Shown here in pieces: positions 8,572-18,124 of a stretch of DNA of 34,199 bases (its first letter is position 1; every line of letters starts with the position of its first letter). The DNA is taken from the NCBI GenBank assembly GCA_023475165.1, contig JAMCWA010000081.1, forward strand, positions 1-34,199, written 5' to 3'. Made by a program: the position numbers and the translations under genes. This stretch comes from Bacillota bacterium. GTDB taxonomy: Bacteria; Bacillota; Sulfobacillia; JAMCWA01. The notes beneath the pieces are model-generated. The model was given only the letters and a program-made list of their open reading frames with translations. It did no database searches and was not told the origin of the DNA.

Positions 8572-10208
8572 CCAAGTAATTGCCTTCTCAGCAAGCGCGG
8601 TGGCAGCGAACCGGCCGCCAGGATGGCATCATGCATCTGGCGGAGGGAGGTGTCGGGATGTCGGCGCCGGTATTCCTCCACGATCTTCAAGATCTCCAGC
8701 TTCCCCATAAGATACGACTGTGGTTGTGTGGGTGAAAAGGTATAGCGCCTGACCTCAGCCAGGGCATTGCTTGGCTCCAGGCCTACCTCCCTCACCAGGA
8801 ATTCGACGGCCTCGTCTATGCTCATCCCCCGGCAGTGCAGGCTCACATCAATGATGATCCTGGCCGCCCGCCAGAGTTGATCGGCCAGGCGTCCAAGGCG
8901 CTGGATGGGCTGCGCTATGTAGCCCAACCGTTCCATCAACTCCTCGCAATAGAAAGCCCAACCCTCGATAAACAAGGTGGAAAGGGCCATGCCCAGCTTG
9001 CGGGCGGTGCTGCCACGGGTGACCGACCAGACCAGCTGAAGGTGATGCCCGGGATAGCCCTCATGGAGCGTCGTCACCGGCAGCTTGGCATAGAAATGGC
9101 CTTTGAGCTTTTGCTCCTGGAGTTCCAGAGGGGCAGCGGGGTCAACCGGGGTGACCAGGAAGAGACCCTCCAGCTCCTTCTCGAAAATCCCTGGTGGCAT
9201 GTAGGCGGCATACGGGAGAAGGGGGCGCATGTACATGGGCGTCTCAATGATGCTGAGCCTTTCGCCTTCGGGTATGGTGGCGATCTGGTGCTCCACCACA
9301 AACTGGCGCGTGGCCGCCATGGCCTCGCGATAGGCCGGTAGGACCCCCTCGGCCGGCGGGTGGTCGGCCCTATCTTGCCACAGGATCTCTGGCACTGTCT
9401 TGTTCGGATGGATCTCGCGGGCCAAGGCCTCCATCTGAGTCCTGGTTTCCTGGAAAAGACGCCACCCGGTGGCCAACAGTTCAGTGGCGTCGTAATCCAC
9501 CATGTGGTTCTCGCGCAGGAGTTCGTTGAAGAGACCTTCCCCTGTGGCGAATTCACCCTTGGCCACAGGCAGGACTTCCTCTTCGAGATAGCGGGCGAAT
9601 TCCTGACAGGCGATGGCCGCCGCTTGACCCGCTTCCAGCAACCCTTCCCTTATCTCGGGCCAGTCCGCGGCCATGGTGGGCAAAAGCCCCTGAAAGAGAC
9701 CGGGGGCCATCCGGGCCTGCTCCAGGGCCACCTTGGCCCAGACCTCCGGCACCTTTTCCGGTTCCAGGTTGGTTCTGCCTTCCGACAAGAGCTGCGGGAT
9801 CTGCCGGGTCCGGGCAATCGCGTTCCGAAGGCGCTCAGGCAGAGGTGCAAAATCCTTCATGATGAGGCTGAAGACCCCGCCCATCACCCCGTCAAGGTAG
9901 AGATTGGGGTTACGCCGGTGATCCTCCCCCACCTCGTATTGGCGGACAAAGCTTTTCAGGAGCTGGTTAACCAGGACGACATCGATCTGGCCGTCCTTGC
10001 TGAAACCGGAAGGATCGATCCGGCCAACCTCGGCCAGGAAAGACTTGATCCGCTCATGTTGGCGCTCCAGGCTCTCCAGGCTGTAGTCACCTAACCGGTC
10101 ATCCCAGGTATGCAGGCCCATCTGCGTGGCAAACACCGGTTGCTGCTCCATCAACCAGAATACCATCTCATCGATTCGCCGGTTGAATTCTGCCTCTGTC
10201 AAGTTCAT
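8568..10208 (-). CDS. DUF885-family zinc-metallopeptidase-like protein
   Basis: 546 residues, the usual length for bacterial DUF885 proteins. The family has a thermolysin-like metal site. Here the motif is His382-Glu383 and His388-His389 in TTLHEGYPGHH, with a downstream candidate ligand Glu415 in FIEGWAFYCEE, as expected for an active enzyme. No signal peptide or membrane segment is seen, so it is cytoplasmic. The start ATG has GGAAGGAG about 4 nt upstream. It begins only 13 bp after the NuoE-like gene, on the same strand, so it is probably the last gene of the formate dehydrogenase operon. Whether it matures or turns over that complex, or merely shares its promoter, cannot be told. A role in peptide or ester hydrolysis is family-level knowledge only. 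Confidence 0.85.
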   Translation of the reverse strand: MNLTEAEFNRRIDEMVFWLMEQQPVFATQMGLHTWDDRLGDYSLESLERQHERIKSFLAEVGRIDPSGFSKDGQIDVVLVNQLLKSFVRQYEVGEDHRRNPNLYLDGVMGGVFSLIMKDFAPLPERLRNAIARTRQIPQLLSEGRTNLEPEKVPEVWAKVALEQARMAPGLFQGLLPTMAADWPEIREGLLEAGQAAAIACQEFARYLEEEVLPVAKGEFATGEGLFNELLRENHMVDYDATELLATGWRLFQETRTQMEALAREIHPNKTVPEILWQDRADHPPAEGVLPAYREAMAATRQFVVEHQIATIPEGERLSIIETPMYMRPLLPYAAYMPPGIFEKELEGLFLVTPVDPAAPLELQEQKLKGHFYAKLPVTTLHEGYPGHHLQLVWSVTRGSTARKLGMALSTLFIEGWAFYCEELMERLGYIAQPIQRLGRLADQLWRAARIIIDVSLHCRGMSIDEAVEFLVREVGLEPSNALAEVRRYTFSPTQPQSYLMGKLEILKIVEEYRRRHPDTSLRQMHDAILAAGSLPPRLLRRQLLG

Positions 10209-10220
10209 TACTCCTTCCGC

Positions 10221-10727
10221 TTAATGGACCGCGGTCTCCTCCCGATCCCTCCCCCGATAATTCTGGATCAGGGCGGGAACATTCTCGGGCTTCATTCGCC
10301 CGTGGGTTTCGTTGTTCACCATGAGGGTTGGGGCCAACCCGCATGCGCCAAGGCAAGCCACCCGCTCCAGGGTGAATTGCAGGTCCTTGGTGGTCTCCCC
10401 CGGCTTGATATTTAGTTCCTTACTTACGGCATCCAGGATCTTTTCCCCACCCCGGACGTGGCAAGCCGTTCCCAGGCAGACCCGGATGATATTCCGGCCC
10501 CGCGGTTTCAGGTGGAACTGGGCGTAGAAGGTGGCCACCCCGTAGACCTTACTGAAAGGGATATGGAGTGCACCGGCGATCTTCTCCATATTCTCCCGGC
10601 TCAGATAGCCGAAAACCTCCTGGGTCTCCTGCAGGACCGGGATCAAGGCCCCCGGACGCCCCTGATAGCCGGTCAGTATATCCTCAATCCCCCGACTCTT
10701 GGCCTCGGTATTGTCATGTCCAGACAT
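10221..10727 (-). CDS. NuoE-like [2Fe-2S] subunit of NAD(P)-dependent formate dehydrogenase
   Basis: About 168 residues. Thioredoxin-fold 24-kDa-type subunit carrying one [2Fe-2S] cluster with ligands in CLGTACHVRGG (Cys-x4-Cys) and ACLGACGLAP (Cys-x3-Cys). The helical N-terminal part contains LIPVLQETQEVFGYLS and VYGVATFYAQFHL, typical of NuoE/HydA/HndA/FdsG proteins. I chose ATG 10727 because GGGAGGCG precedes it. The upstream in-frame ATG at 10799 would overlap the FdhA stop region and add an unconserved leader. It is the third gene of the operon after the NuoF-like and FdhA subunits, and passes electrons between the NuoF module and NAD(P) or a bifurcation partner. Confidence 0.9.
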   Translation of the reverse strand: MSGHDNTEAKSRGIEDILTGYQGRPGALIPVLQETQEVFGYLSRENMEKIAGALHIPFSKVYGVATFYAQFHLKPRGRNIIRVCLGTACHVRGGEKILDAVSKELNIKPGETTKDLQFTLERVACLGACGLAPTLMVNNETHGRMKPENVPALIQNYRGRDREETAVH

Positions 10728-10802
10728 TGTGAGCGCCTCCCCAAAAAACCCATTTGTCGTTTTCATCCTTTGTGGCGCCGCCAGAGGCGGCCTGGCCATC
10801 TC

Positions 10803-13493
10803 CTATGGCTCCGGCTCCACCCTTACCGCCGCCACCTTGTACTCCGGTATCTTGGCCTGCGGGTCCAGGGCCGGGTTGGTCAACATATTGGCCGCCGCCT
10901 CCACGAAGTGGAAGGGGATGAAGACGGCCCGGGGATGCATCTTGGCCGTAACCTGGGCCTTGATCCTGATCTGCCCACGTTTGGAGGTGACCTTCACCCA
11001 CTGGCCATCTTTGACGCCGTAGCGGCCGGCGGTATCAGGATGAATCTCCATATACCCCTCGGGCCGGATGGCGTGGAGCCCTTTGGACCGCCGGGTCATA
11101 GTCCCCGTGTGATAATGGTAGAGGATGCGCCCCGTCGTCAGGATCAACGGGAATTCCTCGTCCGGTCCCTCGTCTGGTTCTTTGAAAGGTACTTTGGCCA
11201 GGAGGCCCAACCCCCGGGTGAAGCGATCGCGGTGCAGGATCCTGGTGCCAGGATGCGTCTTATCCGGGATAGGCCATTGCAGACCCTGTATCCCCAACCT
11301 CTCGTAGGTGACTCCCCCGTAGATGGGAACCAGGGAGGCGATTTCGGTCATGATATCCTCTGGAGAGGAATAATCCATGGCGTATCCCATCCGGCGGGCC
11401 AGTTCCTGGATGATCCACCAGTCGGCTTTGGCCTGGCCGATAGGCTCCACGGCCCTTCGGAGGAGTTGGATCCGCCGTTCCGTATTGGTGAAGGTACCGG
11501 TTTTCTCAGCAAAGCTTACGGCGGGCAAGACCACATCGGCGAGGCGGGCCGTCTCGCTCAGAAAGATATCCTGGACCACCAGGAACTCCAGGTTTTTCAG
11601 ACCCTCTTCCACGTGTTGGATATCCGGATCGCTGACCATGGGGTTCTCGCCCACGACATACATGGCCTTGATCTCGCCCTTTTCCGCAGCGTGGATCATC
11701 TCCACCACGGTCAGGCCGGGTTTAGCGGGAAGACTGACCCTCCAGGCCTTTTCAAAGGTCCCGCGCATGCCCGGATCCGTCACCGGCATGTAGCCTGGGA
11801 GAAGATTGGGCAGAGCGCACATATCCGAGGAGCCCTGCACATTGTTCTGGCCACGCAGCGGATTGACTCCCGTCCCTTCCCGGCCGATGTTTCCGGTCAA
11901 GAGGGCCAGGTTGGCGATAGCCTGAACGTTATCCACACCGGTGGTGTGCTGGGTTATACCCATAGCATAAAGGATGGTGGCGTTCTTCGCTTCCGCGTAG
12001 ATCCGGGCCGCCTCGATGATCTCGTCCTTGGCGATACCGGTAACCCTCTCGGCATATTCCGGCGTGTAGGGTTCCAGGAATTTTGCCAGCTCGGCAAAAC
12101 CCTCCGTCCTTTTTTCAACAAACTCTTTTTTGTACCAGCCTTCCTTGATGATGACGTGAGCCATGGTGTTGAGCAAGGCCACATCGGTCCCCGGCAATTG
12201 CTGCAGGTAGACGTGGGCCCGCTCGGCGAACTCCGTCTTCCGCGGGTCAGCCACGATAAGCCTGGCTCCTTTGCGCAGGGGCCGGTTCACCCACATCCCG
12301 ATGACCGGATGGGCCTCGGTGGTGTTGGAGCCGATGATGAAGATGACGTCGGCTTCCACCAGGTCGGCGATGGAGTTGGTCATGGCCGCACTGCCCAAGG
12401 AGATGTTCAATCCGACCACTGAGGAAGCATGACAGAGCCGGGCGCAGTGATCAACGTTGTTGGTGCCCAGGACGGCTCGCATGAGCTTTTGCATGAGGTA
12501 GTTCTCTTCGTTGGTACAACGGGCTGAACTTAAGCCGCCAAAAGCGTTGGGGCCGTGTTTCTCCTTTATCTCAGCAAAGCGCCGGGCCACCAGGTCCAGG
12601 GCCTCATCCCAGGAAGCTGTGTGGAACTGGCCGTCCTCCCCCTTGATGAGGGGTGTCTTCAAGCGATCCTTATGATTGATGAAGTCAAAGCCAAAGCGCC
12701 CCTTGACACAGAGAAGGGTATCGTTGGGGCCGCCCTCGGCCCCGCTGACTTTAATGACCTCGTTGTTCTTCACGTGCAGGTAAATGTTGCAGCCCACGCC
12801 GCAGTATGGACAAACGGTACGGATCTTGGTGATCTCCCAGGAACGCGCCTTCCCCATCCCGTACTTGGGAAGGAGGGCTCCCGTGGGACAGACCTGAACG
12901 CAGTTGCCGCAGAAGATACAATTCCCCTCTTCCACCGGCATGTCATAGGCCGTAGTCACCTTGGTGACAAACCCACGATGGGCATAGTCCCAGACGTGGT
13001 GATTGACCACTTCATCGCACATGCGGACGCAGCGGCCGCAAAGAATGCATTTCTCGGGATCCATCTGGTAGAAGGGGTTGTCGTCCAGGATGGGATAATC
13101 CTTCCGTTCCCCTTTGTAGCTGGTATGCTTGATCCCGTATTGATAGGCGTAATTCTGCAGCTCGCAGTCGCCGTTTTTCTCACAGGTCAAACAGTCCTCG
13201 GGGTGGTTGGCCAGGAGGAGGTCGATGACGGTCTTCCTGGCATCCATAACCCTTGGCGACTCCGTATGAACGACCATTCCCTCCGTCACCGGTGTGGTGC
13301 AGGACGGCTGCAAGGTTCGGGCCTTTTCCACCTCCACCACGCAGAGGCGGCAGGCCCCGGTGCTTTCCAGCATGGGATGATAGCATAGCCGCGGGATATT
13401 GATCCCGTTCTCCTCGGCCGCCTCCAGAACCGAAGCCCCTTGGTGAGTGGTAATCTTCTGCCCGTTTATGGTAATGGTAATGGTCTGGCTCAT
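10803..13493 (-). CDS. fdhA: Formate dehydrogenase catalytic subunit with NuoG-like N-terminus, Cys-type
   Basis: 896 residues. Catalyses reversible formate oxidation/CO2 reduction in the cytoplasm using a Mo- or W-bis-pterin cofactor. In order: a [2Fe-2S] ferredoxin domain (CRLCVVEVEKAR region), a NuoG-type His/Cys cluster motif (HPEDCLTCEKNGDCELQ), two [4Fe-4S] clusters (CILCGRCVRMC, CIFCGNCVQVCP), the FDH-type cluster CPYCGVGC, the molybdopterin oxidoreductase core and a molydopterin-dinucleotide domain at the C-terminus. The metal ligand is Cys354 (TGT at 12432-12434) in HCARLCHASS, where the Moorella and E. coli FdhF enzymes have selenocysteine. The start ATG lies behind AGGAGGGGGAG, 18 bp after the NuoF-like gene. 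No Tat signal is seen. A homologous NuoG-type hydrogenase is excluded by the FDH signature. No fdhD is in the window. Confidence 0.93.
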   Translation of the reverse strand: MSQTITITINGQKITTHQGASVLEAAEENGINIPRLCYHPMLESTGACRLCVVEVEKARTLQPSCTTPVTEGMVVHTESPRVMDARKTVIDLLLANHPEDCLTCEKNGDCELQNYAYQYGIKHTSYKGERKDYPILDDNPFYQMDPEKCILCGRCVRMCDEVVNHHVWDYAHRGFVTKVTTAYDMPVEEGNCIFCGNCVQVCPTGALLPKYGMGKARSWEITKIRTVCPYCGVGCNIYLHVKNNEVIKVSGAEGGPNDTLLCVKGRFGFDFINHKDRLKTPLIKGEDGQFHTASWDEALDLVARRFAEIKEKHGPNAFGGLSSARCTNEENYLMQKLMRAVLGTNNVDHCARLCHASSVVGLNISLGSAAMTNSIADLVEADVIFIIGSNTTEAHPVIGMWVNRPLRKGARLIVADPRKTEFAERAHVYLQQLPGTDVALLNTMAHVIIKEGWYKKEFVEKRTEGFAELAKFLEPYTPEYAERVTGIAKDEIIEAARIYAEAKNATILYAMGITQHTTGVDNVQAIANLALLTGNIGREGTGVNPLRGQNNVQGSSDMCALPNLLPGYMPVTDPGMRGTFEKAWRVSLPAKPGLTVVEMIHAAEKGEIKAMYVVGENPMVSDPDIQHVEEGLKNLEFLVVQDIFLSETARLADVVLPAVSFAEKTGTFTNTERRIQLLRRAVEPIGQAKADWWIIQELARRMGYAMDYSSPEDIMTEIASLVPIYGGVTYERLGIQGLQWPIPDKTHPGTRILHRDRFTRGLGLLAKVPFKEPDEGPDEEFPLILTTGRILYHYHTGTMTRRSKGLHAIRPEGYMEIHPDTAGRYGVKDGQWVKVTSKRGQIRIKAQVTAKMHPRAVFIPFHFVEAAANMLTNPALDPQAKIPEYKVAAVRVEPEP

Positions 13494-13510
13494 CTCTCCC
13501 CCTCCTCGCC

Positions 13511-15367
13511 TCAAACCTTGGCAATGGCATCAAATGGGCAGGCGGCATAGCAGGCCCCGCACTTGATGCAACGGTCGATTTCGATAAAACGAATCTCCCG
13601 CCCTTTGCCGGTGATGGCCCCCACTGGACAAGCCCGCTGGCACTTGCCGCAGGCCGTACATTTCTCGGGAATGACCTGGTATTTGATCAGGGACTGGCAA
13701 ACACCGGCGGGGCACTTTTTCTCGGAAATGTGGGCCTCATATTCGTGGTGGAAGTAGCGCAGCGTGGTGAGAACCGGGTTGGGAGCCGTCTGACCCAGGC
13801 CGCAGAGGGAGGCGTCCTTCACCACCAGGGCCAGGTGTTCCAGCTTGTCCAGGTCCTCCATGACCGCCTTGCCTTCGGTGATCTTGGTCAGGATCTCCAG
13901 CATCCGCTTGGTCCCCTCGCGGCAGGGGGTACACTTGCCGCAGGATTCACTGGCGGCAAAGGACATGAAGAACCTGGCCAGATCCACCATACAGGTTTCT
14001 TCATCCAAGACCACCAACCCACCCGAGCCCATGATGGCCCCGGCCTGGGTCAAGGAGTCATAATCGATGGGGGTGTCCAGGAGGGACTCGGGCAGGCAGC
14101 CCCCAGAAGGACCGCCGATCTGAACGGCCTTGAAGCGTTTGCCGTCCTTGATCCCACCCCCGATGTCATAGATAATTTCCCGCATGGTGATGCCCATGGG
14201 AACCTCGACCAGACCGGTGTTGGCGATCTTTCCGGTCAGGGCAAAGACCTTGGTCCCCTTGCTCTTCTCCGTACCCACGGAGGCATACCAGGCACCGCCG
14301 TTCCGGATGATGAGGGGGATGTTGGCGAAGGTTTCGACATTGTTGATGTTGCTCGGTTTCCCCCAGAGACCCTTCTGGGCCGGAAAGGGCGGTCGGGTGC
14401 GGGGCATGCCCCGTTCCCCTTCGATGGAGGCCATGAGGGCCGTCTCTTCCCCGCAAACGAAGGCCCCCGCCCCCTGCTTTATATGTAGATGAAAACCGAA
14501 TTCTGTACCCAGGATCCTGTCACCCAACAAGCCCCATTCCTCAGCCTGCTTTATGGCGATCTCCAACCGGTGTACCGCCAGGGGGTACTCGGCCCGGACG
14601 TAGATGTAGCCCTCATTGGCCCCAATGGCATAGGCCCCTATGATCATGCCCTCGATGACGGCATGGGGGTCACCCTCCAGGACGCTCCGGTCCATGTAGG
14701 CCCCCGGATCACCCTCGTCGGCGTTGCAGATGATGTACTTTTTGTTCCCGGGAGACTTCCGGGCAAACTCCCACTTTGTCCCCGTCGGGAAACCGGCCCC
14801 ACCCCGGCCGCGCAAGCCGGATTTCTTGACCTCTTCAATGACCTGCTCCGGGGTCATTTCCGACAGAGCCTTCACCAGGCCTTGGTAGCCACCATAGCCC
14901 AGATACTCCTCCATCTTCTCCGGATCGAGGAAACCGCACTTGTTTAAGACCCAGCGTTTTTGTTTCCTATAAAAGTCGAGACCGGGGTAAGGTTGCTCTT
15001 CATCACCCTCCAGATTACCCACCACAAGATCCTCGACCACCCGGCCGCCTATGACGTGCTCCTGCAGGACTCGTTTCATCTTCTCCGGGGTCATCCGGCC
15101 GTAGGTGACCCGGCCCTGACCTTCCCGGACCACGTCCACCAGGGTCTCCTGCTCGCACATCCCGATGCAGCCCACCGGCGTGACGGTGACGGCGAGATCG
15201 AGTCGCTTTATTTCATTAATCAATGTATCGTAGACATCCTGAGCCCCTGCCGCCACACCGCAGGTACCCATTCCCACCACGATCTCCGCCGGCTTTGTCT
15301 GGCCCTTCCGGAAGTTTCGTCTGATCCCTTCGCTCTTCTTAGTAAACTCCTCCAGGGTCATCGCCAT
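13511..15367 (-). CDS. NuoF/HydB-like NAD(P)H-FMN subunit of the formate dehydrogenase
   Basis: 618 residues, the long HydB/HndC form. In order: an N-terminal thioredoxin-like [2Fe-2S] domain (Cys in GMGTCGVAAGA and TPVGCIGMC), an FMN/NADH-binding Rossmann-like domain (GLRGRGGAGFPTGTKW and NADEGDPGAYMDR), SLBB, the N3-type [4Fe-4S] motif ESCGKCTPCREG, and two C-terminal [4Fe-4S] ferredoxin motifs (CTACGKCQRACP, CIKCGACYAACP). It transfers electrons between NAD(P)H and the cluster chain. The extra ferredoxin domains are those seen in electron-bifurcating complexes, so flavin-based bifurcation with ferredoxin is possible but unproven. First gene of the operon. The start has GGGGGTGA seven nt upstream. 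FdhA follows 17 bp after the stop. Confidence 0.92.
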   Translation of the reverse strand: MAMTLEEFTKKSEGIRRNFRKGQTKPAEIVVGMGTCGVAAGAQDVYDTLINEIKRLDLAVTVTPVGCIGMCEQETLVDVVREGQGRVTYGRMTPEKMKRVLQEHVIGGRVVEDLVVGNLEGDEEQPYPGLDFYRKQKRWVLNKCGFLDPEKMEEYLGYGGYQGLVKALSEMTPEQVIEEVKKSGLRGRGGAGFPTGTKWEFARKSPGNKKYIICNADEGDPGAYMDRSVLEGDPHAVIEGMIIGAYAIGANEGYIYVRAEYPLAVHRLEIAIKQAEEWGLLGDRILGTEFGFHLHIKQGAGAFVCGEETALMASIEGERGMPRTRPPFPAQKGLWGKPSNINNVETFANIPLIIRNGGAWYASVGTEKSKGTKVFALTGKIANTGLVEVPMGITMREIIYDIGGGIKDGKRFKAVQIGGPSGGCLPESLLDTPIDYDSLTQAGAIMGSGGLVVLDEETCMVDLARFFMSFAASESCGKCTPCREGTKRMLEILTKITEGKAVMEDLDKLEHLALVVKDASLCGLGQTAPNPVLTTLRYFHHEYEAHISEKKCPAGVCQSLIKYQVIPEKCTACGKCQRACPVGAITGKGREIRFIEIDRCIKCGACYAACPFDAIAKV

Positions 15368-15770
15368 CGGAGCATCACCCCCTCTGGGTTAAAATATCCA
15401 GGAACATACTAGTAATTCATCATCGGAAGCAGATTTCCTGCTGTAATGAGTTTGAAATTTTGCCGCCAAAGGTAATCCCACTTAAACCCTCGGCGCGCCA
15501 GTGGAAAAACAGTGTGACCCCAGGATGGGGTTTGGCCTTCCAACTCGGGAACGGTCGGCGGAGCAGACTCCGGTCTGGTAGGGGTCGGACAAGGGGGTTG
15601 CCGAGAGCCGGGTCCAAGGCAGTTCCCCAGGAAATAGTATAACCAGTTCGATTTGCGAGAGTGACGAGGAAATTTGCGTCCGCAGCAGCAGGTTTTTACC
15701 CTTCGTCTATAGAAATATCCTGGAGGTTCCGGAGAATAAGGTAGTCACTAACGGAAGGGAGCGACCGGCC
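15368..15770. other. 403-bp divergent intergenic region, contents unassigned
   Basis: Lies between the divergent formate dehydrogenase operon and the S9 peptidase, so it must hold both promoters, but no convincing sigma-A pair stands out. A short hairpin (AGCAG/CTGCT) lies near 15430 and CCCCA/TGGGG near 15520. GC-rich open frames of about 60 codons exist on both strands (around 15420-15640) with no recognisable family and no good ribosome site, so I do not call a gene. I found no match to a known riboswitch class. Confidence 0.4.
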
Positions 15771-18023
15771 ATGACCGAACCCACAAACAAACGAAAAATC
15801 ACCGCCGAGGATCTTTACCGCTTGAAATTCGTTAGCGATCCGCAGATTTCGCCCGCCGGAGCAGAGATCGCCTTTGTGCAAACCGAGGTTGACCCCGAGA
15901 CCAAGGAGTATCACTCCCAGATCTGGCTGGTTTCACCGGGTGACCCGCCGGACGGACCTGGTTTCGCCACCTGGCCCCAGGACAGTTCCGAGTCTCCCCT
16001 GCCAGGGCAGTTCGGTACCAATGCTGGCGGTAATGGTGGCACTGCTAACATCCCCACGCCCGGGACACCCAGGCGCTTCACCGGTGGCCCCAAGAGTGAC
16101 ACTTCCCCGCGCTGGTCCCCGGAAGGCCGCACCCTGGCCTTCGTCTCCGACCGCAGTGGCGACAAACAAATCTGGCTCATCAGCCTGGATGGCGGTGAAG
16201 CCAGGCAACTCACCCGGATGAAACACGGGGTTAGCTCTCCGGTGTGGTCTCCCGCTGGCAGCCACCTAGCCTTCCTGAGTAAAGCCGGTCCCGATGAAAA
16301 GTACGGGGAACTTATCCAGACCAAAAAGCCGCAAGAGAAGGAAGCCCAGGAGAAGAAGGCCAAGGAAGAAGTCAAGGTCATCGATCGGATCCGCTACAAG
16401 GCTGACGAAGGCGGGCTCTTGGATGGCAAGTTCAACCACCTCTGGGTCATACCGGTGGCTGGTGGGAACCCCCGGCAACTTACCTCTGGAGAGTACGACG
16501 TTGCGGCGCCGACCTGGTCCCCTGATGGGCGGTTCCTGGCCTTTTCCGCCAATCCCTCGCCCGATCGAGACCATAACCCCGCCATCAGCGACATTTGGAC
16601 GATTCCAGCCGAGGGAGGCACCCCCCGTCGCCTGACCACGAGCTTGGGCCCAGCCAGCCAGCCCTCCTGGTCGCCGGACGGCAAAAAAATCGCCTATTTC
16701 GGCCACGACCGGCAGTATAACAACGCCACCCTCACCCGTCTCTGGGTGGTTCCATTTGAGGCCGGGGGTTTGGCCTCGGAGCCAGCCAGCACCAGCAGCC
16801 CGGCCGAGGCCGTCTCAACCGGGCCAAAGGATTGCCAGGGAGAAAGCCCGCTCCCACTGCCTATTTGCCTAACTAGTGACTTTGATCGCAGTTTGGGAGA
16901 CCAGGGAATGAGCGATATGCGCGCTCATCACCCCTTACCAGGCCCGATCTGGTCTCCGGACGGCTCGCAGCTCTATTTCCTGGCCAGCGACAAGGGTAAC
17001 ACCCACGTCTATGGCGTCGCCGCCCAGGGCGGTCCGGTCACCCAGATTTCCCAGGGGATGAAACAGATCTTTGGCCTGAGCGCGGATGCCACGAGGAAGC
17101 TGGCCGCCGTGGCCTTCACCGATCCCCTGACCCCCGGGGATCTGGCCCTCATCTCCCTGACCGATGGCTCGGAAAAGAGAGCCACCTGGGTCAATGATTC
17201 TCTTTTGAAGGAGATCACGCTCAATCAGCCGGAGGAAATTAACTTTACCGCGCCGGACGGATGGAGGATTCAGGGCTGGATGATGAAGCCCGCCGGTTTT
17301 CAGCCCGGCAAGCGTTACCCGATGATCCTGGAGATACACGGCGGGCCCCACTCCATGTACTCCAACTCCTTCTTTCTGGAGTTCCAGCTTTTAGCCGCCA
17401 ACGGGTATGTCGTCCTTTACACTAACCCCCGGGGAAGCCACGGCTATGGTCAGGAGTTTGTCCGGGCCGTTCAGGGGGACTACGGAGGGAAGGACTTCGG
17501 GGATCTCATGGCCGCTCTAGACTACGCGGTAACCCTGGATTTCATCGATGCGGAACGCCTGGGAGTGACCGGCGGTAGCTATGGCGGTTTCATGACCAAC
17601 TGGGTGGTCGGCCACACTAACCGTTTCAAAGCCGCCGTGACCCAAAGGAGTATCTCCAACTGGATCAGTTTCTACGGGACCAGCGACATCGGCTATCACT
17701 TTACCGAGTGGGAGATCGAGGGTAACCCCTGGGCTGACACCGCCAAACTGCTGGCCCATTCGCCCCTGACCTATGTGGAAAACGTTCAGACGCCGCTCTT
17801 GATCTTACACAGCGAACAGGACCTGCGCTGCCCCATCGAACAGGCCGAGCAGTTCTTTGTCGCTTTGAAACGCCTGAAGCGGGAAAGCCAGTTGGTTCGC
17901 TTCCCCAACTCCAACCATGACCTGTCGCGCAATGGCAAACCCGTCCTCCGGACGGAAAGGCTCAACCGTATCGTGGGCTGGTTCAACCGGTTCATCGAAC
18001 GACGCCCCGAAGATTATGCTTGA
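15771..18023 (+). CDS. S9-family prolyl oligopeptidase / acylaminoacyl-peptidase
   Basis: 750 residues, cytoplasmic serine peptidase. The N-terminal beta-propeller (about 1-470) has repeated SPxG and WSPDG blades. The C-terminal alpha/beta hydrolase has nucleophile Ser603 in GGSYGGFM, Asp684 in SEQDLRCP and His716 in NSNHDLS. These residues fit the YuxL/acylaminoacyl-peptidase group that trims blocked or short peptides. Two non-family segments are inserted in propeller loops: about residues 57-99 (Gly/Pro/Ser-rich, DNA 15939-16067) and about 332-364 (DNA near 16764-16863). Both lie where homologues have a short DGGEPRQLT-type turn. The start ATG has GGAAGGGAG about 10 nt upstream. It is convergent with the ABC exporter genes. 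Confidence 0.92.
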   Translation: MTEPTNKRKITAEDLYRLKFVSDPQISPAGAEIAFVQTEVDPETKEYHSQIWLVSPGDPPDGPGFATWPQDSSESPLPGQFGTNAGGNGGTANIPTPGTPRRFTGGPKSDTSPRWSPEGRTLAFVSDRSGDKQIWLISLDGGEARQLTRMKHGVSSPVWSPAGSHLAFLSKAGPDEKYGELIQTKKPQEKEAQEKKAKEEVKVIDRIRYKADEGGLLDGKFNHLWVIPVAGGNPRQLTSGEYDVAAPTWSPDGRFLAFSANPSPDRDHNPAISDIWTIPAEGGTPRRLTTSLGPASQPSWSPDGKKIAYFGHDRQYNNATLTRLWVVPFEAGGLASEPASTSSPAEAVSTGPKDCQGESPLPLPICLTSDFDRSLGDQGMSDMRAHHPLPGPIWSPDGSQLYFLASDKGNTHVYGVAAQGGPVTQISQGMKQIFGLSADATRKLAAVAFTDPLTPGDLALISLTDGSEKRATWVNDSLLKEITLNQPEEINFTAPDGWRIQGWMMKPAGFQPGKRYPMILEIHGGPHSMYSNSFFLEFQLLAANGYVVLYTNPRGSHGYGQEFVRAVQGDYGGKDFGDLMAALDYAVTLDFIDAERLGVTGGSYGGFMTNWVVGHTNRFKAAVTQRSISNWISFYGTSDIGYHFTEWEIEGNPWADTAKLLAHSPLTYVENVQTPLLILHSEQDLRCPIEQAEQFFVALKRLKRESQLVRFPNSNHDLSRNGKPVLRTERLNRIVGWFNRFIERRPEDYA

Positions 18024-18041
18024 AAAGGGCCGGGGGTAACC

Positions 18042-18060
18042 GCGCGGCTGTTGACCGCGC
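18042..18060. terminator. GC-rich hairpin between convergent genes
   Basis: A perfect 6-bp stem (GCGCGG/CCGCGC) with a 7-nt loop lies 19 bp after the S9 peptidase stop. No U-tract follows, so intrinsic termination would be weak. The rest of 18024-18124 holds no gene. Confidence 0.35.
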
Positions 18061-18124
18061 CCGCAGTGGAGGCCGGTGGAGCGCGTTGGACCGAGGCGGC
18101 CGGCGTGCCTGGTGCCTGGCAGCG

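Noticed and set aside
12432..12434. Possible selenocysteine codon at the FdhA metal ligand
   Set aside because: The codon is TGT (Cys), not TGA; the reading frame is uninterrupted, so no SECIS is needed.
15420..15642. Small open frames of about 60 codons on both strands in the fdh/S9 intergenic region
   Set aside because: No family resemblance, no proper ribosome binding site, and overlapping open frames are expected in GC-rich DNA.
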